DNA from: Botrimarina colliarenosi
GTDB lineage: Bacteria > Planctomycetota > Planctomycetia > Pirellulales > Lacipirellulaceae
Assembly (NCBI RefSeq): GCF_007859955.1
Contig: NZ_SJPR01000001.1
Span: 203,806 to 267,805 of the forward strand
Length of the DNA: 64,000 nt
Reading direction: 5' to 3'
Position numbers and translations under genes: made by a program. Below are positions 7,723 through 16,595 of this stretch, in pieces; position 1 is the stretch's first letter, and each line of letters begins with the position of its first letter. Under the pieces are notes generated by a model, which was not told the DNA's origin, did not search any database, and saw nothing but the letters and a program-made list of their open reading frames with translations.

Positions 7723-8670
7723 ATGAGCCTTCGCGCTTCCCTCTACTTGTTGCTCGCCGCCAGCGTGATCCTCGTTTCGGCTTGGGTCGAGACCGACGCC
7801 GCGGAGCCCGCCAGCCCCGCCGCGACGGACGCCGTCATGAGCGACGACACGGCCAGCGATGGGACTGCGCAGCCCGTCGACCTCTTCGACGCGATCGACG
7901 AGGGCCTCGTCGACGTGACGTTTGTCGCCCGCAACGACCGTCAAGGTCGGGTGATTGTTGAGAACAAGACCGACCAGCCGGTCAACTTCCGGATGCCCGA
8001 AGCGTTCGTCGGCGTGCCGGTCCTCGCCCAGCAGTTCGGTGGCGGCGGCTTGGGCGGTGGCGGCGGTGGTGGCGCCACGCAGTCGGTTGGCGGCGGTGGC
8101 GGACTCGGTGGCGGTGGTGGCGGTCTCGGCGGCGGTGGTGGCGGCGTGGGCGGTGGCGCCTTCAGCGTCGCCCCGGAGAAGGCCGCCAAGATCAACGTCC
8201 CGCTGCTCTGCCTCGAGCACGGCAAGCGGATCCCCTCCTCGAAGAAGCCCTACAAGATCGTCCCGGCCGAAGACGAGCTGTCGTCGCAGCCCGCGGTGAT
8301 CGAGATCCTCGCCGCCCTCGGACGTGGCGAAGTCGATCCCCACGCGGCGCAGGCCGCCGTTTGGCACAACACCGACAACATGAGCTGGCAGGAGCTCGCC
8401 GCCAAGCTCGACGGCACCGAGCGGAGCACCGTCCGCAACGCCTACTTCACCGCCGCCCAGATCCAGGCCGCGGTCGCCTACCAAGGCGAAGCGGTCCGCC
8501 GCGCCGCGTTGCGGGCGTCGGAGCGGAGCGACTCGACGGAACAGACCCCCGACGACGACCAGAGCATGTCGTCCGAAGGCATGACCGATCGCCGCACCTA
8601 CGACGAGCCCGCCGAAGAGCCGGCGGCCGCTGACGAAGCCGCGTCCACGGAAGCAACGCCGGTTCGCTAG
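7723..8670 (+). CDS. secreted Gly-rich hypothetical protein
   Basis: 315 residues with a signal peptide (hydrophobic LYLLLAASVILVSAW, cleavage likely near residue 27). An acidic N-terminal part is followed by a very Gly-rich segment at about 107-150, then a folded-looking region with LLCLEHGKRIP, KKPYKIVP and AAQAAVWHNTDNMSWQELAAKL. The C-terminus is acidic and disordered. The LCLEHG...AQAAVWH...MSW arrangement resembles uncharacterised planctomycete secreted proteins; this is from memory and gives no function. Its stop overlaps the stop of the convergent yhaN-like gene by 4 nt (CTAG at 8667-8670). Confidence 0.75.
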   Translation: MSLRASLYLLLAASVILVSAWVETDAAEPASPAATDAVMSDDTASDGTAQPVDLFDAIDEGLVDVTFVARNDRQGRVIVENKTDQPVNFRMPEAFVGVPVLAQQFGGGGLGGGGGGGATQSVGGGGGLGGGGGGLGGGGGGVGGGAFSVAPEKAAKINVPLLCLEHGKRIPSSKKPYKIVPAEDELSSQPAVIEILAALGRGEVDPHAAQAAVWHNTDNMSWQELAAKLDGTERSTVRNAYFTAAQIQAAVAYQGEAVRRAALRASERSDSTEQTPDDDQSMSSEGMTDRRTYDEPAEEPAAADEAASTEATPVR

Positions 8671-11600
8671 CGGACGTTCGACGTCTCGGCCCACGCGGCC
8701 TGCGCCTCGTCGAGCCACGAGGCGTTCGCCGCTTCGTCGTCAACGACTCGCCACGGGTCCGATTCGTCGGCGCCGTGCGCGGCGCCGTTTCCGTTAACGA
8801 CGTACGCTTCGAATTCTTCGCCGTGCTCAACCGGGTAAGAAGCCCGCGGCGGCGGCTCGACCTCCTCGGCGGAAAAACTGCGGGGCGTCCCGTAGCCACG
8901 CGACGTGCTGGATCGGCCGTACTCGATGCCGTCCGCCTCTTCGGTGAGACGTCCATAGGCGAGCTCTTCGACGTCGATGGCCGCTAGCAGGGGTTCGTAC
9001 GCTTCGGGAACCGCCTCGTCGATGACGGTCGGCTCGGCCTGGGGCGCCTCAATGACCTCCACCACACGGCGTGTCTCGACGACCGGCTCAAGCGGCAGGT
9101 ACTCGGCGTCGATGTAGGCGACCCGTTCGACGACGGGGGGTTCGGTCTCGACGGCTTCTTCTTCGGCAATCTCGGGCTCTTCGACGACCTCGGGCTCTTC
9201 AAGCTCGACGATCTCTTCCACCGCCTCTTCTTCAACGATTGCCTCTTCGAGCGGCTCCTCTTCGTAGCGGCTCGGCAGGCGCCGCACGTCGGCCGCCAGG
9301 TCGTTGAACATCCGCCGCACGTGCTCGTGGCAGGTGAAGAGGAGCACCTGGTGGCCATCCTTCGCGAACTCGCTGAGCACACTCGCCGCGATCCGGGCGC
9401 GGGTGTCGTCGAAGTTCACGAGGACATCGTCGAGGATCATCGGCAGCGAGACGCCGCGGCGGGCGAAGGTCGCCACCAACGCCATCCGCACGCTGAGGAA
9501 GAGCTGCTCGCGGGTGCCGCGGCTGAGGCTTTCGACCGGTAGCGACTCGCCGTCGGCCGTATCGACCATGAGGATGTCGTCGGCCAGCGGCGTCCAGACG
9601 CGGGGGTAGCGGCCGCGGGTGAGCTGCTCCAGGTAGCGTGACGCCTCGAGCAGCGTCTCGGGCTGGCGGTGCTCTTCGTAGTCGTTGCGGATCAGTTCGA
9701 GCATCGCGCCCACAGCGGCCCGCTCGCGCCAGCGCTGGCCGGCGGCGGCGATCTGCGCCTCGATGAGGTCGAGCTGGACCTGCTTGTCGGCGACGGTGGT
9801 GTCTTCGACCATCGCTTGGCGTTCTTTCTCGAGCGTCGCCTTGCGGACGGCGAGCTCGCGGAGCTGTTTCTCGAGCGTGTCGTGCTCGGACGTCAGCTCC
9901 GCCCACAAGCCATCGAGCCGCAGGGCCCGCTCGCGGTTCATCAGCTCGACGAAGTCGGCCTCGGTCCCGTGCGGGCCGATCGCGGCGGCGATCTCGCGCG
10001 TCAGGCGGGCGTAGTTCTCGGCGAGTTTCCCGGCGGTCTCGATGTCGGCGACCACCTGGCGGAACGCCTGCTCGTCCTCGGCGCGGGCCTGGGCGAACAA
10101 GGCTTGCAGGTCGGACTCGACGCGTTCGGCCAGCGCGGCGTGCTTCCGCTCGCGCTCCTTGAGCTCCTTCGAGCGGTCGCGGAGCTTCTTGCGGTGGTCG
10201 ATGCGGGTCTGCTGCAACCGGCGCTCGCTCAGCAAGTGCTCGAGCTGGTCGGGGACCTCCGCATCGTCCAGCACGAGGTCCGCCTCTTCGGCCAGCGCGA
10301 CGATCCGCTTGGCGAGCTTCTCGTGCTCGCGCTCGCAGCGGTCGATCTCTTCCTGCTTGGCTTCGGCCCGGCTCCGCATCTCGGCGAGCGACCGGTACTG
10401 GCCGGCGAGCTTCTCGATCTCGCTGGCGGTGGTCTCGTCGGGGAGGCCGACCGACTTCAGCGCCACGCGCCATTCCTTCTCCGCCCGGGCGAGCTCTTCC
10501 TTCGCCGAGCGATAGAACTCCTCCGACGCGGCTGTCTTCTGGCTCGCCTTGCGGCGTTCGGTCTCGACCGGCAGCATCCGCTCGAGCTCTTCCAGATGCT
10601 TCTCGGCGTGCTGCAGGCGGACAACGACCGAGCCCTCGTTGAGGTGCAGTTCGTCATCGAGCACGCCCAGCTCCTTAAGGACGAGTTGGACCTGCTGCTC
10701 CGCTGCTTCGAGCTGTTGGCGGCAGATATCGAGCTCGTTCGCCCGGTTGTCTTCGATCAAGTAACGGGCGAACCAGCAACCACCCGCCGCCAGCAACGCG
10801 GGCAGTCCGAACTTGCTGATCCAGCTGGTGTCGGCCGGGGCGATCCAGCCCCAGAACACAACGACCGCCGCCGCCGAGAACGCCGCCGTCAGCAGCACGA
10901 ACAACTCGATCGGAACCACCTGGCGTTCGACGAGTCGGTCGCACTGGTCCGCAAGGTCCGCGACGGTGCGGCGGGACTGCTCGACCTTCTGCTCCGCCTT
11001 CAGCCGCCGGCGGAGCGACGAGACGAGCTCGCCCGCTTCCTCAATGTTGTTCGGCAGACCGAGCTTCTCGCTCGACGTCAGCGCGCCCTCGAGCTGCACG
11101 TCGTAGTTCCGCTCGTGGCCGCGGAGCGCGTCGAGCTCGCGCTTCGACTCGGCGACCATCCGCTCGGCGTCACCAACCGACTCGATAACCGGCTTGAGCG
11201 TCTCGAGGGTGTCGTCGTTGAGCTCCGGCGCCGCTTCGGGCGACGGCTTGTGCCGCCACAGCTTCGCCAGCCGGGCCGTTTCCGACTCGACGCGGGCGTC
11301 GAGCCGCTCGACCTCTTCGCCGAGTTCGGCCGACTGCCGCTCCAGCGCGGCGAGCCAGTCCTGCTGCTCGCCGAGGGCGTCGAGCCGACAACAGCTCCGC
11401 ATCAGCACCTCGTTGACGCCAAGTTCTTGCATCTCCTTGTGCAGTTCGCGGCGCTGGCCGCGGAGCGTGTGCCGCTGACGCTGGTGCTCTCCGGCCTTCG
11501 TGTTCAGCTCTTCGAGCCGCGTGAGCGGCTTGTCGCCGAGGTCGGGAAGGCTCTCGTACTGGCGGCGTTCTTCGACGACACGCTCGCGTTCGGCCCACAA

Positions 11601-12347
11601 CGGCTTGAGCCCCAGGGCTATCTCGATCCGGCGGGCGCGCTTCTCGGTCTCCTTCAGCTCGGCCTGTAGCTGGGTCGATTGCGACTCGACCTCGTCGATC
11701 TCAACGGCCAGCTTGCTCCACCGCCGCGAGTCGATCACGAGCTCGTCGATCTCGGTCTGCAGCCGGTCGCGTTTGCCAAGCAAGTCGGCGATGATCGACG
11801 ACTCGCCCGCCGGGCCGATGAGCTGCTTGCGGCTCTTGCGGAGCCCCTGGATGACATCGTACAGCGAGACGCGGTCCAATCCCGACGTGAGCCGATAGAT
11901 CCACCGTGCCGCCTCGGCGCCCTCGAGCGCGCCGAGCTCGTTGATCTCGTCGAGGCCGATCGCGAAGACGTTGCAATAGGTCCGCTCGTCGACCGACTCC
12001 AGCGCGTCGCGCAGCAGGCGGTCGCCTTGCTGCTCGCCGTCGGGGAGGGTGATCGACACGCGGCCACGGTCGCCGTCGCCCCGTTCGACGTAGCGCTCGA
12101 CATCAAAGGCGCCGTCGTCGCTCAGCAGCCCCAACGACCCGCCCGGACGGCCCCCTTCGCGCGGCGGCAAGTAGCGCTCGCGCCGCTCGGCGGTGACGCC
12201 ATACAGCATCGCGCGCAGGAAGTGCATCAACGTCGTCTTGCCCGCTTCGTTCGGCCCGTACAGGACCGTGATGGTGGGCGAGAGCTCGCTGAGACGCAGG
12301 TCGCGCCAGACGCCGAAGCCGTCGACGTGGAGATCGGTGAGTTTCAT
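8667..12347 (-). CDS. YhaN/SbcC-like coiled-coil ATPase with a central hydrophobic segment
   Basis: SMC/Rad50-related ATPase of the YhaN type (AAA_27), 1226 residues. It starts MKLTDLHVDGFGVWRDL with Walker A GPNEAGKT at residues 31-38. Long coiled coils follow and are interrupted near 480-530 by hydrophobic stretches (PIELFVLLTAAFSAAAVVVFW and FGLPALLAAGGCWF) that could be one or two membrane passes. The C-terminal head carries the signature LSRGTREQLF and Walker B PMILDDVLVNFDD. Residues from about 1029 form a roughly 198-residue Glu/Val-rich tail not expected in the family. It is downstream of the YhaO-like gene, its usual partner, suggesting a DNA-end processing or membrane-associated nuclease complex. 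Confidence 0.9.
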   Translation of the reverse strand: MKLTDLHVDGFGVWRDLRLSELSPTITVLYGPNEAGKTTLMHFLRAMLYGVTAERRERYLPPREGGRPGGSLGLLSDDGAFDVERYVERGDGDRGRVSITLPDGEQQGDRLLRDALESVDERTYCNVFAIGLDEINELGALEGAEAARWIYRLTSGLDRVSLYDVIQGLRKSRKQLIGPAGESSIIADLLGKRDRLQTEIDELVIDSRRWSKLAVEIDEVESQSTQLQAELKETEKRARRIEIALGLKPLWAERERVVEERRQYESLPDLGDKPLTRLEELNTKAGEHQRQRHTLRGQRRELHKEMQELGVNEVLMRSCCRLDALGEQQDWLAALERQSAELGEEVERLDARVESETARLAKLWRHKPSPEAAPELNDDTLETLKPVIESVGDAERMVAESKRELDALRGHERNYDVQLEGALTSSEKLGLPNNIEEAGELVSSLRRRLKAEQKVEQSRRTVADLADQCDRLVERQVVPIELFVLLTAAFSAAAVVVFWGWIAPADTSWISKFGLPALLAAGGCWFARYLIEDNRANELDICRQQLEAAEQQVQLVLKELGVLDDELHLNEGSVVVRLQHAEKHLEELERMLPVETERRKASQKTAASEEFYRSAKEELARAEKEWRVALKSVGLPDETTASEIEKLAGQYRSLAEMRSRAEAKQEEIDRCEREHEKLAKRIVALAEEADLVLDDAEVPDQLEHLLSERRLQQTRIDHRKKLRDRSKELKERERKHAALAERVESDLQALFAQARAEDEQAFRQVVADIETAGKLAENYARLTREIAAAIGPHGTEADFVELMNRERALRLDGLWAELTSEHDTLEKQLRELAVRKATLEKERQAMVEDTTVADKQVQLDLIEAQIAAAGQRWRERAAVGAMLELIRNDYEEHRQPETLLEASRYLEQLTRGRYPRVWTPLADDILMVDTADGESLPVESLSRGTREQLFLSVRMALVATFARRGVSLPMILDDVLVNFDDTRARIAASVLSEFAKDGHQVLLFTCHEHVRRMFNDLAADVRRLPSRYEEEPLEEAIVEEEAVEEIVELEEPEVVEEPEIAEEEAVETEPPVVERVAYIDAEYLPLEPVVETRRVVEVIEAPQAEPTVIDEAVPEAYEPLLAAIDVEELAYGRLTEEADGIEYGRSSTSRGYGTPRSFSAEEVEPPPRASYPVEHGEEFEAYVVNGNGAAHGADESDPWRVVDDEAANASWLDEAQAAWAETSNVR

Positions 12348-12357
12348 GGGGAGGGGT

Positions 12358-12426
12358 GAGGCTTGAGGCGTAAGGCTGGAGGGTTGCGCTGCGAGACCTT
12401 GACTCGGGTCTCACCGCTCAAGCCTC
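12358..12426. repeat. inverted repeat between yhaO-like and yhaN-like genes
   Basis: GAGGCTTGAG (12358-12367) and CTCAAGCCTC (12417-12426) are 10-bp complementary arms. The right arm overlaps the stop of the yhaO-like gene. Related words occur at 59009-59107. Probably an intergenic repeat. Confidence 0.45.
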
Positions 12427-13648
12427 AGGCCTCTTCTGTCATCAACGCCACGCCGAGTTTGGCGGCGTCGTTGAACAGGTCGACTCGTTCGTTGGCGGTT
12501 TTGGTCTGCGCCACCGACGCCAGCGACGGGTCGGGGAGCGGCTTGGGGAGCATCCCGGCGAGGTCGAGAACGAACGCCTCGTTGTTGCGCATCACGTCGA
12601 CTTGCCGCAGCAGGTCGCCGAGGATCGTCTCTTGGTCGAGTTGCTCGTGCGGCGGCTCGTAGCGCGATCGGCAGGTCACCGCGTAGGTCCAGCAGAGCGG
12701 CTTCTCGCGGCCGGCGTGCTTCTGCAAGTCGGCAAGCAGCTCGCCCGACAGGCCATCGGGGCGGAGTTGGGCGACGATCGGGCCGACCCCCTCCAGACGC
12801 CAAGCGATCAATTGATGAACGCCTTGGGCGCGGCCACGCACCTTGTCGAGCCGTTCTCGCAACCGGGTGCGGAGCTGTTCTGCGTTGACGCCGGCGGTGA
12901 ACTCGACGGTTTCCTCGTGCCAACGGACGATGTCGGTAGCGACGAAGCGCGTCTTGGCTTTGCCCGACTCGTCGACCTGCACGACGGTGCAGCCCGACGG
13001 GCCTTGGTCGGTGGGGCAGCGTCCCTGCGGCGAGCCCGCGTAGTGAGCGACCCCCGGCTCGTGATCGACCGTCGCTCGACGCGAACGGCCGCCGAGCGCC
13101 ATGTAGTCGACGCGGTCCCCTTCCTTGCCGGGGGCGTCGCTGGTGCCGTACGCGACGCCGACCGTGAAGCGGCCGTGCGCGTCGCGACGGAAGCCGCTGG
13201 CGTCGACCTCACGGTCGCCCGGCTTGCTAATCCCTTGGACAATCGCCACCACCGCGTCGCCGCGCCGCAGCTCATGCGACTCGACGCGGCCGACCGGGAA
13301 GACGGTCACGTTATCGGGCAGCCGCTCGGTGCGGGGCCAGGCGTCGGGCGGGTCGCACTCGCCGCCGGCCCAGAAGACGCGGACGCCACGCTTCTCGAGC
13401 CGGCTGAATTGATTCAGCAGGAAGGCGGCAACCCGTGGCGAGGCGCGTCGCGCGTCGAGCACGTCGCCGGCCAGCAGCAGGGCGTCGGCGTTCTCGGCGA
13501 GCGCCGTGTCGAAGACCCGCTCGGCCGCCTCGAGCGGCGCGTCGCGGAGCAGCTCGCGCAGGTCGTTTGGCGCCTCGGCGAGGCCGTAAAGCGGTCGATC
13601 GAGGCGTAGGTCGCTCGCATGAACGAGCCGCACCGGCTGCGTCGCCAT
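12425..13648 (-). CDS. YhaO/SbcD-family metallophosphoesterase homologue with degenerate active site
   Basis: Partner of YhaN/SbcC-like ATPases, 407 residues. The fold is recognisable from RLVHASDLRLDRPLYG (about 7-22), LLLAGDVLDARR (58-68), VFWAGGECDPPD (91-102), DYMALGGRSRR (181-191) and YAGSPQGRCP. Compared with the Mre11/SbcD motifs, DxH reads DLR, GNHD/E reads GGECD and GHxH reads GGRSR. Only the GD-xx-D motif is intact, so most metal ligands are absent and nuclease activity is doubtful. Start at ATG 13646-13648, with AGGAGG 8 nt upstream; the frame extends further only through non-conserved sequence. It is followed after 77 nt by the yhaN-like gene on the same strand. Confidence 0.85.
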   Translation of the reverse strand: MATQPVRLVHASDLRLDRPLYGLAEAPNDLRELLRDAPLEAAERVFDTALAENADALLLAGDVLDARRASPRVAAFLLNQFSRLEKRGVRVFWAGGECDPPDAWPRTERLPDNVTVFPVGRVESHELRRGDAVVAIVQGISKPGDREVDASGFRRDAHGRFTVGVAYGTSDAPGKEGDRVDYMALGGRSRRATVDHEPGVAHYAGSPQGRCPTDQGPSGCTVVQVDESGKAKTRFVATDIVRWHEETVEFTAGVNAEQLRTRLRERLDKVRGRAQGVHQLIAWRLEGVGPIVAQLRPDGLSGELLADLQKHAGREKPLCWTYAVTCRSRYEPPHEQLDQETILGDLLRQVDVMRNNEAFVLDLAGMLPKPLPDPSLASVAQTKTANERVDLFNDAAKLGVALMTEEA

Positions 13649-13878
13649 CAACGCCTCCTTGCGTGGGGTGAGGGGAGCGGTCGAGGGCGCGCCCGGCCCG
13701 CCGGGTCCGCCCAGTCGCCAAAATCTACCCATAATCCGACGATCCACCAACTTCAGATGCGGGCGCCGCGCGCATTCTGTCGAGATCGGGGCGTCGGCCG
13801 GGGCTTGGCAAAGTTTGACGGTTAGGGCGCCGATAACGACCAGGAGGGACCATCCGCTCTACCCAACTCGTCTGTGCC

Positions 13879-14820
13879 GTGGCCGATCTGACACCCGAAC
13901 TCGCCGCCCAGGTGGTCGCCGCCTGCACCGAGAACGCCGAAGAGGCGGCCGGGGCCCTCGGCCGGGCGTTGGACGGTGATTTCGTGCTCAAAGCGGGCGA
14001 ACCGACGCCGTTTGCGTCGGTATCCGCCGAGGCGTTGGCCGGGGGCGGGCTCGTCTTCGCGTTCAAGTTCGGCGCCGAGCAGATGCTAGCGGTGCTGCCA
14101 GCCTCCGGGGGGCTGATCCCGGACTGGACCAAGGCGCCCGACCCCACGGGGCAGAGCAAGCTCAACACGCTCGGCCAAGAGCTGAGCATGCTGCTGGTCC
14201 CCGACACGCTGATGGCCGACTCGTTCGACGGCAAGTGGGTCGACGACCTAGCGGCGGCGGCGGGGCGGTCGGAGCCCGCAACCGACGCGACGGCGGCGCC
14301 GATCGAGCTCGCCCGTGGCGAAGCGCTGACACAAATGACGCTCGTTTGGCCCGTCGCGAACGCCGACGCCGCCTTCGGAGACGCGGCGGCTCCAGAAGCC
14401 GCCCCCGCCGAGGCGCCGGCGCCCGCGGCTCCGGCGCTGGAAGCGGCCGCCCCCGTGGACGAGCCCCCGGCGGAGGAATTGGGCCCGCGGTCGCGTGTGC
14501 TGCGTTGGAACGGACCGCCGCCGCGCGACCTCCGCGATCTGCCCCCCAACGCCCTCTCGGCGTTGCGTGTCACGGTGCCGGTCTCGGTCAACCTGGCGGG
14601 AAAGAAGATCCCGCTGTCCGAAGTCGTTGAGCTGGGCCCCGGTTCGATCATCACCTTCGACAAGGCGTGCGACGCGCCGCTCGAACTGACGGTCGGCAAC
14701 CGGCCCGTTGCTAGTGGCGAGGCGGTCAAGGTGGGCGAGCGTTTCGGCATCCGGGTGCAGAAGATGATTCTGCCCGACGAGCACTTCCGGCCGATGCTGC
14801 CGCCGCGAGCGCGCGCGTGA
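13879..14820 (+). CDS. FliN/FliM-like flagellar motor switch protein (C-terminal SpoA domain)
   Basis: 313 residues starting at GTG 13879. The C-terminal 75 residues form a SpoA/FliN domain: LRVTVPVSVNLAGKKIPLSEV, ELGPGSIITFDKACDAPLEL, VASGEAVKVGERFGIRV. This domain builds the C-ring of the flagellar switch or a type III secretion sorting platform. The N-terminal about 110 residues resemble a CheC/FliY-like region (FKFGAEQMLAVLP, LGQELSMLLVP) with no ExxN phosphatase motif evident. The two are joined by an Ala/Pro/Glu-rich linker at about 165-210. The arrangement is reminiscent of FliY. A strong hairpin follows at 14852-14885. No other flagellar gene is adjacent; CheX lies at 30011. Confidence 0.8.
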   Translation: MADLTPELAAQVVAACTENAEEAAGALGRALDGDFVLKAGEPTPFASVSAEALAGGGLVFAFKFGAEQMLAVLPASGGLIPDWTKAPDPTGQSKLNTLGQELSMLLVPDTLMADSFDGKWVDDLAAAAGRSEPATDATAAPIELARGEALTQMTLVWPVANADAAFGDAAAPEAAPAEAPAPAAPALEAAAPVDEPPAEELGPRSRVLRWNGPPPRDLRDLPPNALSALRVTVPVSVNLAGKKIPLSEVVELGPGSIITFDKACDAPLELTVGNRPVASGEAVKVGERFGIRVQKMILPDEHFRPMLPPRARA

Positions 14821-14851
14821 GTCGCGGGCCGCACCGCATTAAACGAAAAGA

Positions 14852-14892
14852 ACCGGCCCGCGCGGGTTTCCCCGCACGGGCCGGTGTCTTTT
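14852..14892 (+). terminator. bidirectional intrinsic terminator
   Basis: ACCGGCCCGCGCGGG, TTTC loop and CCCGCACGGGCCGGT form a strong stem, followed by TCTTTT on the plus strand and, read in reverse, TTCTTTT on the minus strand. It separates the convergent fliN-like gene and Cys-rich protein gene. Confidence 0.85.
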
Positions 14893-14935
14893 ATCTCAGC
14901 CGAGTTGCCTCAGCGTCGCTACCCTGAGCCGGAGC

Positions 14936-15943
14936 TCAGCGGGCGAAGCTGACACGAACGACGTCACGCTGACGACCGATCGAGGCGTTCGGGTCGGCCA
15001 TCGGGGCGGGCGGCATCGGAGCCGCTTCTTCGGTGGCGCGAACCGGAGCCGGGGCAGCGGCCGGAGCCGAAGCCGGGGCGTACGAGGCCGAACCGCAACC
15101 GCAACCAGCGGCGCCGCACGACGGCTCGCAGCAGCCGGCATCGCAGCCGCAGCTGGGATCGGCACAGCAAGACGGCTCACAGCAATCGCTGCAGCACGAC
15201 TTGTGACACTTCATCTTGCCGAACAGCTTGTCGAGCAGGCACGGCTTCTTGCAGCAAGGCGAGCAGCAAGAGGACGCCGCACAGCACGACGGGTCAGCGG
15301 CACAGCACGAGGGCTCGCAACCGCAGTCCGACGCACAGCAGCTGGGCTCGGCGCCACAGCAGCCCGAACCGGCACAGCAGCTGGGGTCGGCACAGCAAGA
15401 GGGCTCGCAGCAATCGCTGCAGCACGACTTGTGGCACTTCAGCTTGCCAAACAGCTTGTCGAGCAGGCACGGCTTCTTGCAGCAAGGATCGCAGCACGAA
15501 GACGCCGCACAGCACGACGGGTCAGCGGCACAGCACGAGGGCTCGCAACCGCAATCCGACGCACAGCAGCTGGGGTCGGCACAGCAGCTGGGATCGGCAC
15601 AGCAAGAGGGCTCACAGCAATCGCTGCAGCACGACTTGTGGCACTTCAGCTTGCCGAACAGCTTGTCGAGCAGGCACGGCTTCTTGCAGCAAGGATCGCA
15701 GCAAGAGGGCTCGGCACAGCACGAGGGCTCACCACAGCATCCCGAGTCGCAACCGCAGCTCGGGTCGGCTGCACAGCACGAAGGCTCACAGCAACCGTCG
15801 TCACATCCACAGCTCGGATCGCAAGCGTCCGAACAACACGCGGAGCCACAACCACCGCAGAGCTTCCCTAGCAGACCACCGCCGTAGCTTTGGCCAACTA
15901 GAGAGACGCTCAGCAGCAGCGCTCCCAGCATCTGAAACTTCAT
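14936..15943 (-). CDS. secreted cysteine-rich repeat protein
   Basis: 335 residues with a signal peptide ([21 protein letters not shown]). The mature part consists of Cys-Cys doublets in [15 protein letters not shown] and CGCDSGCC units. A longer block, CLLDKLFGK(L/M)KCHKSCCSD, occurs three times; the DNA copies begin near 15181, 15409 and 15618. The last about 70 residues are Ala/Pro-rich and end DVVRVSFAR. Spacing suggests a disulphide-linked or metal-binding structural protein of the envelope (inference). Start ATG has AGGAGA 7 nt upstream. A second, unrelated-length protein of the same type lies at 51084-51443. Confidence 0.8.
   Translation of the reverse strand: MKFQMLGALLLSVSLVGQSYGGGLLGKLCGGCGSACCSDACDPSCGCDDGCCEPSCCAADPSCGCDSGCCGEPSCCAEPSCCDPCCKKPCLLDKLFGKLKCHKSCCSDCCEPSCCADPSCCADPSCCASDCGCEPSCCAADPSCCAASSCCDPCCKKPCLLDKLFGKLKCHKSCCSDCCEPSCCADPSCCAGSGCCGAEPSCCASDCGCEPSCCAADPSCCAASSCCSPCCKKPCLLDKLFGKMKCHKSCCSDCCEPSCCADPSCGCDAGCCEPSCGAAGCGCGSASYAPASAPAAAPAPVRATEEAAPMPPAPMADPNASIGRQRDVVRVSFAR
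15181..15697. repeat. three-copy internal repeat in the Cys-rich gene
   Basis: About 80 nt of nearly identical sequence, encoding [19 protein letters not shown] with flanking CCEPSCC, recurs at roughly 15181, 15409 and 15618, spaced about 210-230 nt. Such repeats favour copy-number change by recombination. Confidence 0.8.
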
Positions 15944-16595
15944 TGAGGACTCTCCTAACTTCTGCGAGATCCAACCCCACGGGGGGAAACATCGGTCACC
16001 CGGCCGACTTCCGGCAACGCGCGACGCCGCTCCTCAGCGGCCTAACTCTTCGCGTGCTGCCCGAAAGGGGGGGCGGGCTGCATCAGCCGAGGGAACGGCA
16101 CTTATAAATGCCGGAAGTCCGTCGGGGCCGACACGTCCGTGTGCGGTGGGATCTTGCGGGGGGAGCGTCGCCGCCAGTCGAGCCACTCCTTGACTCGAAA
16201 CAGTTGGGCCGGCGGGCCGACGCATCACGACTCCTTGGTCACGCCAGACCAAGGGGTCGCAGCGTACCTATCGGCGACCCTCGAAAGCCCCCTTGAGATG
16301 CCGCAAGCGTTTCCCAGCAAATGGTTTAGAGCAACTTCTACGAAGTCTATAACGGCAGTGACGGACTCTCTCAATGTGCCGGTTGTACCGGCCCGGTATC
16401 CCCCGTGACCGGCAGACTCGAGCCCCCCGCGCTCATGGTCCTGGCATCTTGTGCTTGGTATTGTTGCTACGTGGTGTCTGAACACGCACCAAACCGCACT
16501 CGCACCCGCTTCCCGCCGTAAGGTTGGTTGAAAGTTTTTTCCCCGCCGCCAGGATGGCAAGCGCCCACCATCTTGCCGATCCCACAAAGTCCGCC
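15944..16595. other. 650-bp intergenic region
   Basis: Divergent promoter region between the Cys-rich gene (minus) and the PQQ propeller gene (plus). It holds small hairpins: CCTTGGTC-ACGCCA-GACCAAGG at 16233-16254 and GCCGGT-TGT-ACCGGC near 16379-16393. No convincing gene or RNA was recognised; the remaining frames look like chance ORFs. Confidence 0.5.

Noticed and set aside
9669..11669. 666-codon open frame on the plus strand opposite the yhaN-like gene
   Set aside because: High-GC antisense shadow: Leu/Val/Arg/Gly-rich without motifs, and the minus strand encodes a clear ATPase.
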